Below are positions 18,075 to 27,931 of a stretch of DNA of 64,000 bases, one piece after another. Source of the DNA: CAVVST01 sp963750995 (lineage in GTDB: Bacteria > Acidobacteriota > Vicinamibacteria > Vicinamibacterales > UBA2999). The notes under the pieces are model-generated. The model did not search any database, had not been told where the DNA came from, and saw only the letters and a program-made list of their open reading frames with translations. The stretch is from positions 186,001 through 250,000 of the forward strand of contig CAVVST010000005.1 in the NCBI GenBank assembly GCA_963750995.1. Reading direction: 5' to 3'. Both the position numbers and the translations under genes were made by a program. Within the stretch, counting starts at the first letter, position 1. Each line of letters opens with the position of its first letter.

Positions 18075-20182
18075 GAACAGAGCCTGGGTGTTGGGAGTTG
18101 GGTTTTGGGCGTTGCTCTCAGCGCCAGCCTTGGCGCAGGGGCAGCGTGAAGTCGAGCAAGGTCCGGCGCCAGAGGTGCCGAGGACGCTGCGGGCCGCGGC
18201 GCCGATTGATCTCACCGGCACGTGGGTGTCGAACGTCAGCGAGGACTGGCGGTGGCGGATGATGACGCCGCCGCGCTACGACTACGCCGCCGTCCCGATG
18301 AACGCCGACGCCCGCCGCATCGCCGACAACTGGGATCCGGCCGCTGACGAGGCCGCGGGACAGCAGTGCAAGATCTACGGCGCCGCCGCCGTGATGCGGG
18401 TTCCTGGCCGCCTCAGGATCAGCTGGGCCGACGACAACTCGCTGAAGGTTGAAGCCGACGCGGGCGCCCAGACCCGAATGCTGCGCCACGGGTCGTACCA
18501 GGCCGGAAGCGAGCGTACGTGGCAGGGCCAGACGACCGCGATCTGGGAGATTCCTGAAGCAACCGGGCGCGGCGGCCGCGCCGGGCCCCGCTCGGGTCAG
18601 CTCAAGACCGTCACGACGAACCTGCGCGCGGGGTATCTCCGGACCAACGGCGTTCCCTACAGCGACGACGCCGTCGTCACCGAGTACTACGTGCGTGTGA
18701 CGGCGCCCAACAAGGACGAATGGCTCGTCGTCACCAGCATCGTCGACGACCCGACGTATCTGAACGAGCCGTTCGTGACGAGCTCGCATTTCAAGAAGGA
18801 GGCGAACGACGCGAAGTTCGCACCCAGGCCATGCGGTGCACCAGGCGCCAGCGCCCCCGCGTCCGCGCAGAACGCTCCGGGCCCGCCCTTCGAGACGATC
18901 AACCTCGAAGTCGCCGGCTACTGGAACGATCTCTTTCACGAGGACCTGTGGGATCGCCGCTCCGGACTGCTGGTCGGCGATTACACGGGACTGCCGCTGA
19001 ACGAAGCCGGCAGGCTGGCGTCGGCAAGCTGGGAACCCGGGTGGTTTGCGATTCCCGAGGAACAGTGCCGGCCGCACACCGGCATCTACGGACCCAGGGG
19101 ACCCTCGAACATTCACGTCGCCAAGGTCGTAAATTCCGAGACCCAGGCAGTGGCGCGCTACGACATCTTCCTCGGCATCAGCGAGCGCACCATCTTCATG
19201 GACGGGCGCCCTCACCCGCCGGCGTACGCGCCGCACACGTTCGCGGGCTTCTCGACCGGACAGTGGGAAGGGAACGCGCTGAAGTTCACGACCACGCACA
19301 ACAAGGCGGGGTACCTGCAGCGCAACGGCACGCCGCACAGCGACCAGGCGGTGGCGACCGAGTGGTTCATCCGCCAGGGCGACACGCTGCTGCTCGTCTC
19401 CCTCATCGACGACCCCGGCTACATGTCGGAGGGGTTGATGCGGACGACCAACTGGAAGCTCGATCGGACGCCGCAGCGGCCGGCGCGGGCGATGACCGAG
19501 TGCAATCCCTTCGAAGTGGCGGACGAGCGCATCGGCCAGGCCAAGCACTTCGTGCCGCACTACCTGCCGGGCCAGGACCAGGTCCACAAGGAATTCCAGA
19601 CCATGTTTGGCGTTCCACAGGAGGCCGCCTTCGGCGGGGCGGAAACGCTGTACCCGGAGTTCAAGACGAAGCTCGATGAACTGCGGGCGGTGGCGTTGAA
19701 GCGCACGACGTCGGCGCGGCCGGCGGCCGGCGACGACGGCGCGGGCCGATTTCCTCGGCGAATGGCGGCTGAACCGCGGCAAATCGAACTTCGAGGTGAG
19801 CTGGCGGCGCGAAGGCCTTGACGGCCGCGACGGCAGCGCGCCGGAGCGCCGGACGATCCGCATCACGCCGGGCGCGAACGGCGCGCTGGCGCACCAGATC
19901 GATACGCAGATCGTCGCCAACGACACCGGCTTCTTCCGGATGGAATACACGGCGCGGCCAGACGGGCAGGACTATCCGGCCAAGGGAGGCGCGATCGAGA
20001 CGTTCGCGCTCAAGCGTGTCGATCCGCTGACGCTCGAGCGCACCGGCAAGATCAAGGGGACGGTCGTCGAGACGGGCGTTTGGAAGGTCTCGACCGACGG
20101 CAAGGTGCTCACGATCACGACCCAGGGTGACGTCAACGGCGCCAAGTACAGCAACGTCCAGGTGTTCGAGCGAGAAAACTAG
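18067..20182 (+). CDS. tandem-repeat WEGDT secreted protein (frameshifted, extra C-terminal domain)
   Basis: About 700 residues. A TTG at 18067 gives the only signal peptide (LTKNRAWVLGVGFWALLSAP); no ATG fits. The chain has two WEGDT-like halves: the first with LRAGYLRTNGVPYSDDAVV and SIVDDPTYLNEPF, the second with IFMDGRPHPPAYAPH, STGQWEGNALKFTTTHN, YLQRNGTPHSDQAV and SLIDDPGYMSE. After a frame change near 19735 a third domain follows, FLGEWRLNRGKSNFEVSW to WKVSTDGKVLTITTQGD, similar to short secreted lipocalin-like domains. One extra base explains the shift; alternatively these are two genes. It overlaps the DUF6152 gene by 8 bp. Confidence 0.7.
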
Positions 20183-20215
20183 AGCATTGACGGATTTACG
20201 AATTGTCGAATTGAA

Positions 20216-20295
20216 ATTCGTCAATCCCCAGATTCGTCAATCCGCAGATTCGTCGATCCGTAGATTCGTCGATCCGTAGATTCGTAAACCCGTAA
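20216..20295. repeat. 16-bp tandem repeat, five units
   Basis: Five consecutive 16-bp units of the form ATTCGTCGATCCGTAG; units three and four are identical and the rest differ at two to four positions. It lies between the WEGDT gene and the second TonB receptor, 22 bp before the receptor ATG, so it would be in the receptor leader or promoter. No spacers, so not a CRISPR array. Confidence 0.75.
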
Positions 20296-20317
20296 ATAGC
20301 GGAATCTGGGGGATTTC

Positions 20318-23265
20318 ATGCGTCAGGCCGCGTACTCGCTGGTCGTACTCTCGGTGCTCTTACTGCTGCCGTCGGCAGCATACGCCCAGGCGTCGATCGC
20401 CGGGCAAGTCAGGGACGCATCCGGAGCGGTGCTTCCCGGCGTCACCGTCGAGGCATCCAGCCCCGCGCTGATCGAAAAGGTGCGATCGGTCGTCACCGAC
20501 GGCTCCGGCCAGTACCGCATCGAGCTGCTGCCTCCCGGCGATTACACCGTGACGTTCGCGCTGCCCGGGTTCAGCACAGTGAGGCGTGAGGGCCTCCAGT
20601 TGACGGGGACATTCACGGCCACGATCGACACCGACCTGCGCGTCGGCGCGGTCGAGGAAACCATTACTGTCACCGGTGAGACGCCGATTGTCGACGTCCA
20701 GAGTGCCACACGCCAGCGTGTGTTCGATCGCGAGCTGATCGACGCCCTGCCAGCCGGGCGGTCACCCTTTGCGCTCATGGCGAGCATGCCCGGCGTCACC
20801 GTGGCGGCAACCAGTCAGGATGTGGGCGGCGCGGGGCAACTGTCGGGCGCGATCAGCATGCAGATCCACGGCACCACCGGGGCGTCCCAGCTCCTTCAGG
20901 AAAACGGCCTGTCAACGGCCGTACTGGTGTCGCCGGCGAATTCGCAGATTACGTTCAACATGGCCGCGGCGCAGGAGATTTCGGTCGATTATTCGGGCGC
21001 CTCTGCCGAGAACAACGCCGCTGGCATCAGGATGAACGTAATCCCGCGCGAGGGGGGCAATACCTTCAACGGAACGCTTTTCCTCAACTGGACGTCAGGT
21101 GCACTCCAAGGGAACAACTTCTCGCAACGGTTGAAAGATGCCGGGCTGCAGACGCCGGACTCGATTAACGAGCTGTATGACATAAATCCCGGATTCGGCG
21201 GACCACTCCGGCGCGACAAGCTGTGGTTCTATGCATCGGGCCGCCGTGGCGTCGCCTCCCGATGGGCCGGGGACCGCTTCTACAGCAGGACCTCGAACGA
21301 TCCAAACGTCTGGGCCTACGAACCGGACCTCGGCCGGCCGGTGTCCAACGACTCTGATATCAACGATGGACGGTTGCGTCTGACATGGCAGGCGACGCCG
21401 AAGGTGAAACTTGGCGGGCTCTACGTTCAGCAGACCGCGCGCAACTGGCCGTCCATGAACGATACGACCGGCGCAGCTGTCCCGGGACGAGCCTGATCGC
21501 GTATGAGGTTTCGCCGTATCACTATTTTCCCGTTGAACGGCAGATAACGGCCGACGTCACCTCGCCGATCACGAACCGGCTGCTGTTCGATGGCGCCGTC
21601 AAGAACAGTGTCGAGCGGGCCATCCGCGATCCGGTGCCCGGACTGAACCCGGCGATGATCAATGTGCTGGAACAGTCCAACGGACTGCAGTATCGCTCCA
21701 GGAGCGTGTACATCAATCGGCCGAGCTACGTGTATTACTACCGGGCGGCGGTCTGGTACATCACCGGCGCCCACTCGCTCAAGATGGGGATCGGCGACAT
21801 CAGCGGCCGGAACGTCGAGCGCCAATGGGACCTCCAACCGGTCAGCTACCGGTTCAACAACGGCGTGCCCAACCAGATTACGATGCGGGCGCTTCCGATT
21901 GACTTCCGCGTCAACATCGACCACCAGTATGGCGCCTACGTCCAGGACCGCTGGACGATCGATCGGCTGACGCTCAACGCGGGGCTGCGGTATGACTGGT
22001 TTGCGAACAGCTTCCCAGCCCAGACGATCGGGCCCGCACCGCTCGCGCCGGCACGGGATTTCCGATTCGAGGACACCGCCGGCATGTCGCTGCACGACTT
22101 GAACCCGAAACTGAGCGCCGCGTATGACGTTGCCGGCGACGGAAAAACGGCGCTCAAGGTGAGCCTCAACCGCTACGTGGAGCAGTACACCGTGGGCGGC
22201 GTTGCAGGCGGACGGAACCCGATCAATCGGCTGGCCAACTCGACGACGCGGTCGTGGAACGATGCGAACCGGAACTACACACCGGACTGCGTTCTGGTCA
22301 ATCTAAGCGCCAACGGCGAGTGTGGCGCCGTAGCGAACCAGAACTTCGGGAGCGTGGTCCCTGAACAGAACTTCGACCAGGACATCCTGGAAGGCTGGGG
22401 CAAGCGCACCTACAACTGGGAGCTCACGGCCGGCGTGCAGCGCGAGCTGTTGCCGCGCCTCTCGGCGGACTTCACTTACTTCCGGCGCTGGTACGGCAAC
22501 CTCCATGTTGTCGACAACCGCGCCGTCGGCACCGCCGATTTCAACGCCTTCAGCATCACGGCACCGAGCGACCCGCGCCTGCCGGACGGCGGCGGCTACC
22601 CCGTCTCCGATCTCTACGACGTCAATCCGGCGAGATTCGGCCAGGTCGACAACATCACCACGTTCGCGAAGAATTTCGGCGAGCAGGTGCAGATGTGGAA
22701 CGGCGTCGCGCTGACGGTCAACTCGCGGCTGCGGGGCGGCCTGCTCCTGCAGGGAGGCGTCGACACCGGACGGTATACGACGGACACGTGTGAGATCCGC
22801 GCGAAGTTGCCGGAGATCGCACCGGTGAATCCGTTCTGCCGCACGCAGCAGCCGACAACGCAGTTCAAGCTGGGCGCGATGTACATGATTCCCCGGGTGG
22901 ACGTGCAGGTCAGCGGGGCGCTGCAGAGCATCCCGGGGCCGGAGATCGCGGCGAACTTCACCGCGACCAGCGCCATCATCGCGCCGTCGCTGGGACGGCC
23001 TCTTGCGGGCGGGACGGCGAACGTGTCGGTCAATCTCGTCGAGCCCGGGACGATGTACGGCGAGCGATTGAATCAGCTCGATCTCCGCGTGGGTAAGACT
23101 CTCCGCTTTGGCGGCAGCTTTAGAGCCACGCTGAACCTCGATGTCTACAATGCGCTGAACGTCGATACCGTTCTGGTTCTGAACAACGCGTACGCGACGT
23201 GGCAGCGGCCGCAGACGAACCTGCTGGCCCGTTTCGCCAAGCTGGGGCTGCAGCTCGACTTCTAG
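20318..23265 (+). CDS. TonB-dependent receptor, Oar-like (one frameshift)
   Basis: About 980 residues when joined. Signal peptide starts MRQAAYSLVVLSVLLLLPS; regulatory domain IAGQVRDASGAVLPGVTVEA; plug ETITVTGETPIVDVQSATRQ; barrel PREGGNTFNGTLF, NPGFGGPLRRDKLWFYASG, WNDANRNYTPDCV, VPNQITMRALPIDFRVNID; C-terminus LGLQLDF. The frame changes near 21480 with a one-base deletion. Closely related over most of its length to the receptor at 10954, suggesting related ligands. Upstream lies the 16-bp tandem array; downstream is an inverted-repeat region shared with a convergent hydrolase gene. Confidence 0.87.
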
Positions 23266-23308
23266 CTGGTAGCTGGTGGCTGGTAGCCGGTAGCGCGTTT
23301 CACAAGCG

Positions 23309-23365
23309 ACGTAGTGTCGGCCTTCAGGCGGACCTCGGCAGTCCGGCTGAAGCCGGACACGACGT
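23309..23365. repeat. REP/BIME pair, copy 2, between convergent genes
   Basis: ACGTAGTGTCGGCCTTCAGG and the matching GTCCGGCTGAAGCCGGACAC form the two-hairpin arrangement seen at 13998, with one mismatch in the first stem. It sits between the converging stops of the TonB receptor and the dienelactone hydrolase gene, so it could serve as a two-way terminator. Confidence 0.7.
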
Positions 23366-23388
23366 ACAAGCGAAATATGCGCTAATGG

Positions 23389-24834
23389 CTACCGGCTACC
23401 GGCTACCAGCAGGTGCTGGCGGAAGAACGCGATCGTCCTGGGCCACGCATCCGCCGTGGCGCCGAAGTTGTTCCCGAGATCCTGCATCCACAGGAATGAG
23501 TGCGTCGCATGCGGGTAGGTGTGGGCTTCGTACGCCTTGCCCAGCTTCTTCATCGCCGCACGCGTGCCTTCCACCGTCGAGAAGATGCGCGCATCGTCTT
23601 CGCCGTAGAAACCGAGGACCGGCGCCACCGCGTTGGCGAGTGAGGCCGCCGGCGGCGGACCGCCGTAAAAGACCACTGCCGCGTTGTGCGCGGCCACGTC
23701 GGTCGCCAGCGTGAAGCTGTTCGTGCCGCCGCCGCAGAACCCGATGCTGCCGGTCCGGCCGTTGGAGCGCGGCATCTTCGCGGCAAAGTCGCGCACCGCC
23801 TTGATCCTCCCCATCACGTCGTCACGAGTCAGCTTCTGGGTCGCCCGCATGCGGTCGTCCATGAAACCGAACGAATCGAAGTTGCCGCCATTCGGCCCGA
23901 GCCCGGATGACAGATCGATCGCCAGCGCGATGAAGCCTTCCTTCGCCAGCTGATCGGCGACGCTGCGGATCCAGTCGCTGATGCCGGAGGCGCCATGCAG
24001 CACCAGGACGGTGCCGGCGGGCTGCGTGCCGTCAGGATAGACAACCCACGTGTGAATCTTCACGTTGGTACCGGGCATCGGCACGTCGACCCACTCGTTG
24101 CGGCGCGGCGTGGTGTTCGCGATCTTCTCCGCCATCACCCAGTTCGCCGGGAGATCGTCAGGCTTCACGTTGAGGCCGGGCGCCTCGCGCGGCGCTCCTC
24201 CACCGGCAGTCTGCCCTTCACCCCGAGCGAGAGCCGAGGGTTGGGCGCGCAGCTCCATCGCCACGTGGTCCATGCGCGGATGCGGGTGGAAATGGTTGCC
24301 GGTGTGCTGCGACACGAACGCCAGCGCGGTGGCCCACCCTTCGTCGTCCAACGCGAAGGTCGCGGCAGGCGCACTACCGGCCCGCGCGAAAATCACGTCG
24401 CCGCGAACGTCGAGCGCCGCCGTCAGGCCGTTCGCGGCAGGCAGCCGGGCCGCGAACGTGAGGACGCCGTCCAACTGGGGGCGAGTACTCGCCTGGCTCG
24501 AGTAATCCGGCGCAATCGCGACGAATCCGGCACGAGCCGCCTGGAAGGCCAGCGATCGGGCCCAGTCGGTCATGCCTTCGTCGGTCGTGACCACCACGGC
24601 GGGTGCTCTCTCGCCACGGTCCGGGTAAGACACGAACGCCGTCAGCCTCGCGCGCCCGGCTGCGACGTCCACGAACTCGCTGGTATGCACGGCGCCTTCG
24701 AGCAGCGGCCGCGTCGTGGCAGCGGTGGGCAGCACGTAAGCCGACGTAATAGAGGTGCGGCCGTCGTCGCCACGTCCGTTGACCGGGGCGAGGACAACAA
24801 AAATCGCTATCAATGCCGGCGTCAGTATCCGCAT
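23389..24834 (-). CDS. secreted dienelactone-hydrolase-family protein, two hydrolase modules
   Basis: A 481-residue exported protein (signal peptide MRILTPALIAIFVVLAPVNG). The C-terminal alpha/beta-hydrolase has the DLH catalytic set: Cys in SIGFCGGGTNS, Asp in GEDDARI, His in YPHATHSFLW. Residues about 65-190 are a second, related module: VSYPDRGERAPAVVVTTDEG mirrors VVYPDGTQPAGTVLVLHGAS, and MTDWARSLAFQAARAGFVAI mirrors ISDWIRSVADQLAKEGFIAL. The first copy lacks the Cys nucleophile block. DLH enzymes open lactones in aromatic catabolism; an exported, duplicated form is unusual. The last residues (LVAGSR) are encoded by a short repeat. Start could also be a GTG 18 bp upstream. Confidence 0.82.
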   Translation of the reverse strand: MRILTPALIAIFVVLAPVNGRGDDGRTSITSAYVLPTAATTRPLLEGAVHTSEFVDVAAGRARLTAFVSYPDRGERAPAVVVTTDEGMTDWARSLAFQAARAGFVAIAPDYSSQASTRPQLDGVLTFAARLPAANGLTAALDVRGDVIFARAGSAPAATFALDDEGWATALAFVSQHTGNHFHPHPRMDHVAMELRAQPSALARGEGQTAGGGAPREAPGLNVKPDDLPANWVMAEKIANTTPRRNEWVDVPMPGTNVKIHTWVVYPDGTQPAGTVLVLHGASGISDWIRSVADQLAKEGFIALAIDLSSGLGPNGGNFDSFGFMDDRMRATQKLTRDDVMGRIKAVRDFAAKMPRSNGRTGSIGFCGGGTNSFTLATDVAAHNAAVVFYGGPPPAASLANAVAPVLGFYGEDDARIFSTVEGTRAAMKKLGKAYEAHTYPHATHSFLWMQDLGNNFGATADAWPRTIAFFRQHLLVAGSR

Positions 24835-24891
24835 GGCGCGGGAGGGTATCACGTACTTGACGATCGGTCACGACGCCTAGAGAATGACCGC

Positions 24892-25545
24892 GTGCACATC
24901 ACAAGACTCTTCGCGTGCCTGGTCGTCCTCGTCGGTGCCCTCGATGCCGGCGTGGTTGCGGCGCGGCAACTCGCGTCGCGGCCCGCCGAGGAATGGACGA
25001 AGGTTCTCGACGCTACCAATCGCGTCGCCAGCCTCCGCATCGACGAGATTGTCCCGAGACTGCAGCTCAAGCCCGGCGACGTCATCGCCGATCTCGGGGC
25101 CGGCTCGGGACTGTTCGAGGTGTCGCTGGCAAAAGCAGTGTCGCCCGGGGGGACCGTCTATGCCGTCGACATCGACGAGGGGTTCTTCCCTGATATCAAG
25201 AAGCGAGCGGCCGAGGCGGGCCTGAACAACGTCACGACCGTGCTCGGCAAGTTCACCGATCCGAACCTGCCGACAAAGAACGTGGACATGCTCTTCTTTC
25301 ACGACGTGTTGCACCACGTCGAGGACCGCGCCGGCTATCTGAAGTCGCTCGGGCCATATCTCAAGCCCACGGGGCGCGTCGTCATCATCGACTACGAGGC
25401 CAGCCAGGGCCCGCACGGCAAACAACCCGAGCTCCAGGTCACCAGGGACCAGCTGACCGCATGGATGACGGCTGCCGGTTTCCGCCAGAGCGACGACGTC
25501 AAGCTGTTCTCGGATCGCTACTTCCTCGTCTACTCGAAGCGGTAG
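24892..25545 (+). CDS. exported SAM-dependent methyltransferase
   Basis: A 217-residue protein from a GTG at 24892. The N-terminus VHITRLFACLVVLVGALDAG is a clear signal peptide or anchor. The rest is a class I methyltransferase: motif I VIADLGAGSGLFEVSLAKAV, acidic residue in YAVDIDEGFF, then FFHDVLHHVED and PTGRVVIIDYE. These proteins are common in Acidobacteriota and Planctomycetes as small exported or anchored methyltransferases; the substrate is unknown, and SAM supply in the periplasm is a puzzle. It is divergent from the hydrolase gene and 6 bp upstream of the DUF5916 gene. Confidence 0.8.
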   Translation: MHITRLFACLVVLVGALDAGVVAARQLASRPAEEWTKVLDATNRVASLRIDEIVPRLQLKPGDVIADLGAGSGLFEVSLAKAVSPGGTVYAVDIDEGFFPDIKKRAAEAGLNNVTTVLGKFTDPNLPTKNVDMLFFHDVLHHVEDRAGYLKSLGPYLKPTGRVVIIDYEASQGPHGKQPELQVTRDQLTAWMTAAGFRQSDDVKLFSDRYFLVYSKR

Positions 25546-25551
25546 TTCCAC

Positions 25552-27898
25552 TTGGTGAGACCGCGCACCCTCGCGTCGATCGTCATGCTGATGCTCGGCG
25601 CGGCGACGGCCGCCCATGCGCACCCCTCGGCTCAGGCTCGGGGTGCCCCGAGCGAAGTCGAGGGGCAAGGGCCGGAGGCCGCCGCGGCCGAACTGCCGTT
25701 TGCGATCGACGGGCCGCCGCCGCCGGCGCCGCCCGAACGGATCTCGCGAGACGACGTGGGACGCGCCACGATCCGGGCGATCGGCCTCGCCGAACCGCTC
25801 CGACTCGACGGGCGGCTCGACGAGATGGTCTACGAGCAGGAACAGGCCATCTCCGACTTCATTCAGACCGACCCGATCGAGGGCGGTCCCGCGACCGAGA
25901 AGACCGAGCTGTGGGTGATGTTCGATCGTGAGAACGTCTATGTCGCGTTCCGGGTGTGGGAATCGCAGCCGGAGCGCCGCGTCGCGAACGTCATGCAGAA
26001 AGACAACGGCCTGCTGTTCCAGAACGACGGCGTGATGTTCGTGTTCGACCCGTTTTACGACCGCCGCAACGGCGTCGGCTTCATGCTCAACGCGATCGGC
26101 GGCCGCACCGACGGCCAGGTCACCGACGAGCGCTGGAGCCGCGACTGGAACATGGTGTGGGACGTGAAGGTGGCGGATTTCGACGGCGGCTGGACGGCCG
26201 AAGTCGCCCTGCCGTTCAAGTCGCTGCGCTATCGTCCGGGCACCGCGCAGGTCTGGGGCTTCAACGCGCGCCGGATCGACCGGTGGAAGAACGAGTACTC
26301 GCACCTGATGCCGGTCGAGCGGCAGGAAGCCGGCAGCGGCGTCTACCGCATGTCGCGCGCGGCGACGGTCATTGGCCTGGAAGCGCCGCCCGGATCGAAG
26401 AACATCGAGTTCAAGCCGTACGCGATTTCGAACGCCTCAGCGACTCGCACGGCGAACGCTTCGAACGTTTCGAACGGCTCGAACGCTTCGAACGATCTGA
26501 CGGCCGACGTCGGCATCGACGCAAAGTACGGCATCACCCAGAACCTGACCGCCGACTTCACCGTCAACACCGACTTCGCCCAGGTCGAGGCCGACGAGCA
26601 GCAGATCAACCTCACGCGCTTCAGCCTGTTCTTCCCCGAGAAACGCGACTTCTTCCTCGAGAACGCCGGGCTCTTCGCCTTCGGCGGCGCCAACAGTTTC
26701 AATGCGGGCCGCAACGACGTGCCGCTCCTCTTCTACAGCCGGCGAATCGGGCTCAATGCCGGCCAGGTCGTGCCGATCGACGCCGGCGCGCGGCTCTCGG
26801 GGCGCGTCGGCCGCTACAGCATCGGCGTGATGGACATCCAGGGCGGCAACGAAGCGGTATCGGGCACGCGCGCCACGAACTTCTCGGCGGTGCGCATCAA
26901 ACGCGACGTGCTGTCGCGCAGCAGCATCGGCGTCATCGCCACCGGCCGCTCCGTCACACAGGACGGCGCCGGATTCGAACGCCGCCTACGGCGTCGACGG
27001 CGCTTTCGGCTTCTTCACGAACCTCGCGATCGACGCGTACTGGGCGCGGACGGCCACCGACGGCGTCTCGGGGAGCGACACCAGCTATCGCGGGGTCGTG
27101 AACTACAACGGCCTGACCTACGGGCTGCAGGCCGAGCGCCTCGTCATCGGCGAGCACTTCAATCCCGAGGTCGGCTTCGTGCGGCGCGGCGACATCCGCA
27201 AGAGCTTTGCGCAGGCGCGCTACAGCCCGTGGCCGAAGTCGATGGGGCCGGTTCGCCGCATCTCCCTGGTCGGCTCGATCGGCTACGTCGAGAACGGCGC
27301 CCGGCAGCTGGAGGCCCGCGATATCGACGGCGAGTTTGCCGTCGACTTCAACACCTCCGACCGGATCTCGGTCGGCTATTCCGGCAGCTATGAACTGGTG
27401 CCGCGTCCCTTCCGCCTCGCGACGGGCGTCACGGTGCCGGTGGGCGGTTATGACTACGGCAGCACGACCGTCGCCTTCCAGGCGGGACAGCAGCGGAAAC
27501 TGAACGGCCGAGTCTCGCTGGATCGCGGGTCGCTCTATGACGGCACCAAGACGACGATCGGGCTGAGCACCGGACGCGCGACGCTGTCGCCGCAACTCTC
27601 GGTCGAGCCCACCTTCTCGGTGAACGACGTCGATTTGCCGCAGGGCTCGTTCGTGACGACGCTGATCGGCTCGCGCGTGACCTACACGATGACGCCGCTC
27701 ATGTTCGCGAGCGCGCTGGTGCAGTACAACTCCGACGCCCGCAACGTCTCGGCGAACGTCCGGCTCCGGTGGGAATACCGCCCGGGCAGCGAGCTGTTCG
27801 TCGTCTACAACGAGGAACGCGATACGCTGACGCGCGGCGTCCCCGACCTGCGCAACCGCGCGTTCATCGTCAAGGTCAACCGGCTGCTGCGATTCTGA
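25552..27898 (+). CDS. DUF5916 outer-membrane protein with CBM9-like N-terminus (frameshifted)
   Basis: About 780 residues joined. Starts at TTG 25552 or GTG 25555 with signal peptide PRTLASIVMLMLGAATAAHA. The CBM9-like domain shows LRLDGRLDEMVYEQEQAISD and LWVMFDRENVYVAFRVWES; the DUF5916 part shows NTDFAQVEADEQQINLTRF and FFPEKRDFFLENAG. The frame changes near 26975 (one extra base), then continues to a barrel ending VNRLLRF. Two oddities: a 43-bp palindromic repeat lies in frame just after the signal peptide, and a run built from TCGAACG units encodes a Ser/Asn-rich insert near residues 300-315. Paralogue of 8230-10827. Confidence 0.82.
25623..25665. repeat. palindromic repeat inside coding sequence
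   Basis: A near-perfect hairpin starting CCCCTCGGCTCAGGCTCGGG and ending GAGCGAAGTCGAGGGG, flanked by CA on both sides. With one CA the insertion is 45 bp, in frame, adding 15 residues (around SAQARGAPSEVEG). A related 42-bp copy is inserted at 32345-32386, also between CA dinucleotides. Confidence 0.7.
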
Positions 27899-27931
27899 TC
27901 GCGTTTGGTCAGATCGAACAGGAGCGACATC

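Noticed and set aside
20216..20295. 16-bp repeats as a CRISPR array
   Set aside because: Units are contiguous without spacers and no cas genes are present.
24877..26304. 475-codon open frame on the minus strand opposite the methyltransferase and DUF5916 genes
   Set aside because: It is the complement of well-conserved proteins, with arginine- and valine-rich composition typical of GC-rich antisense frames.
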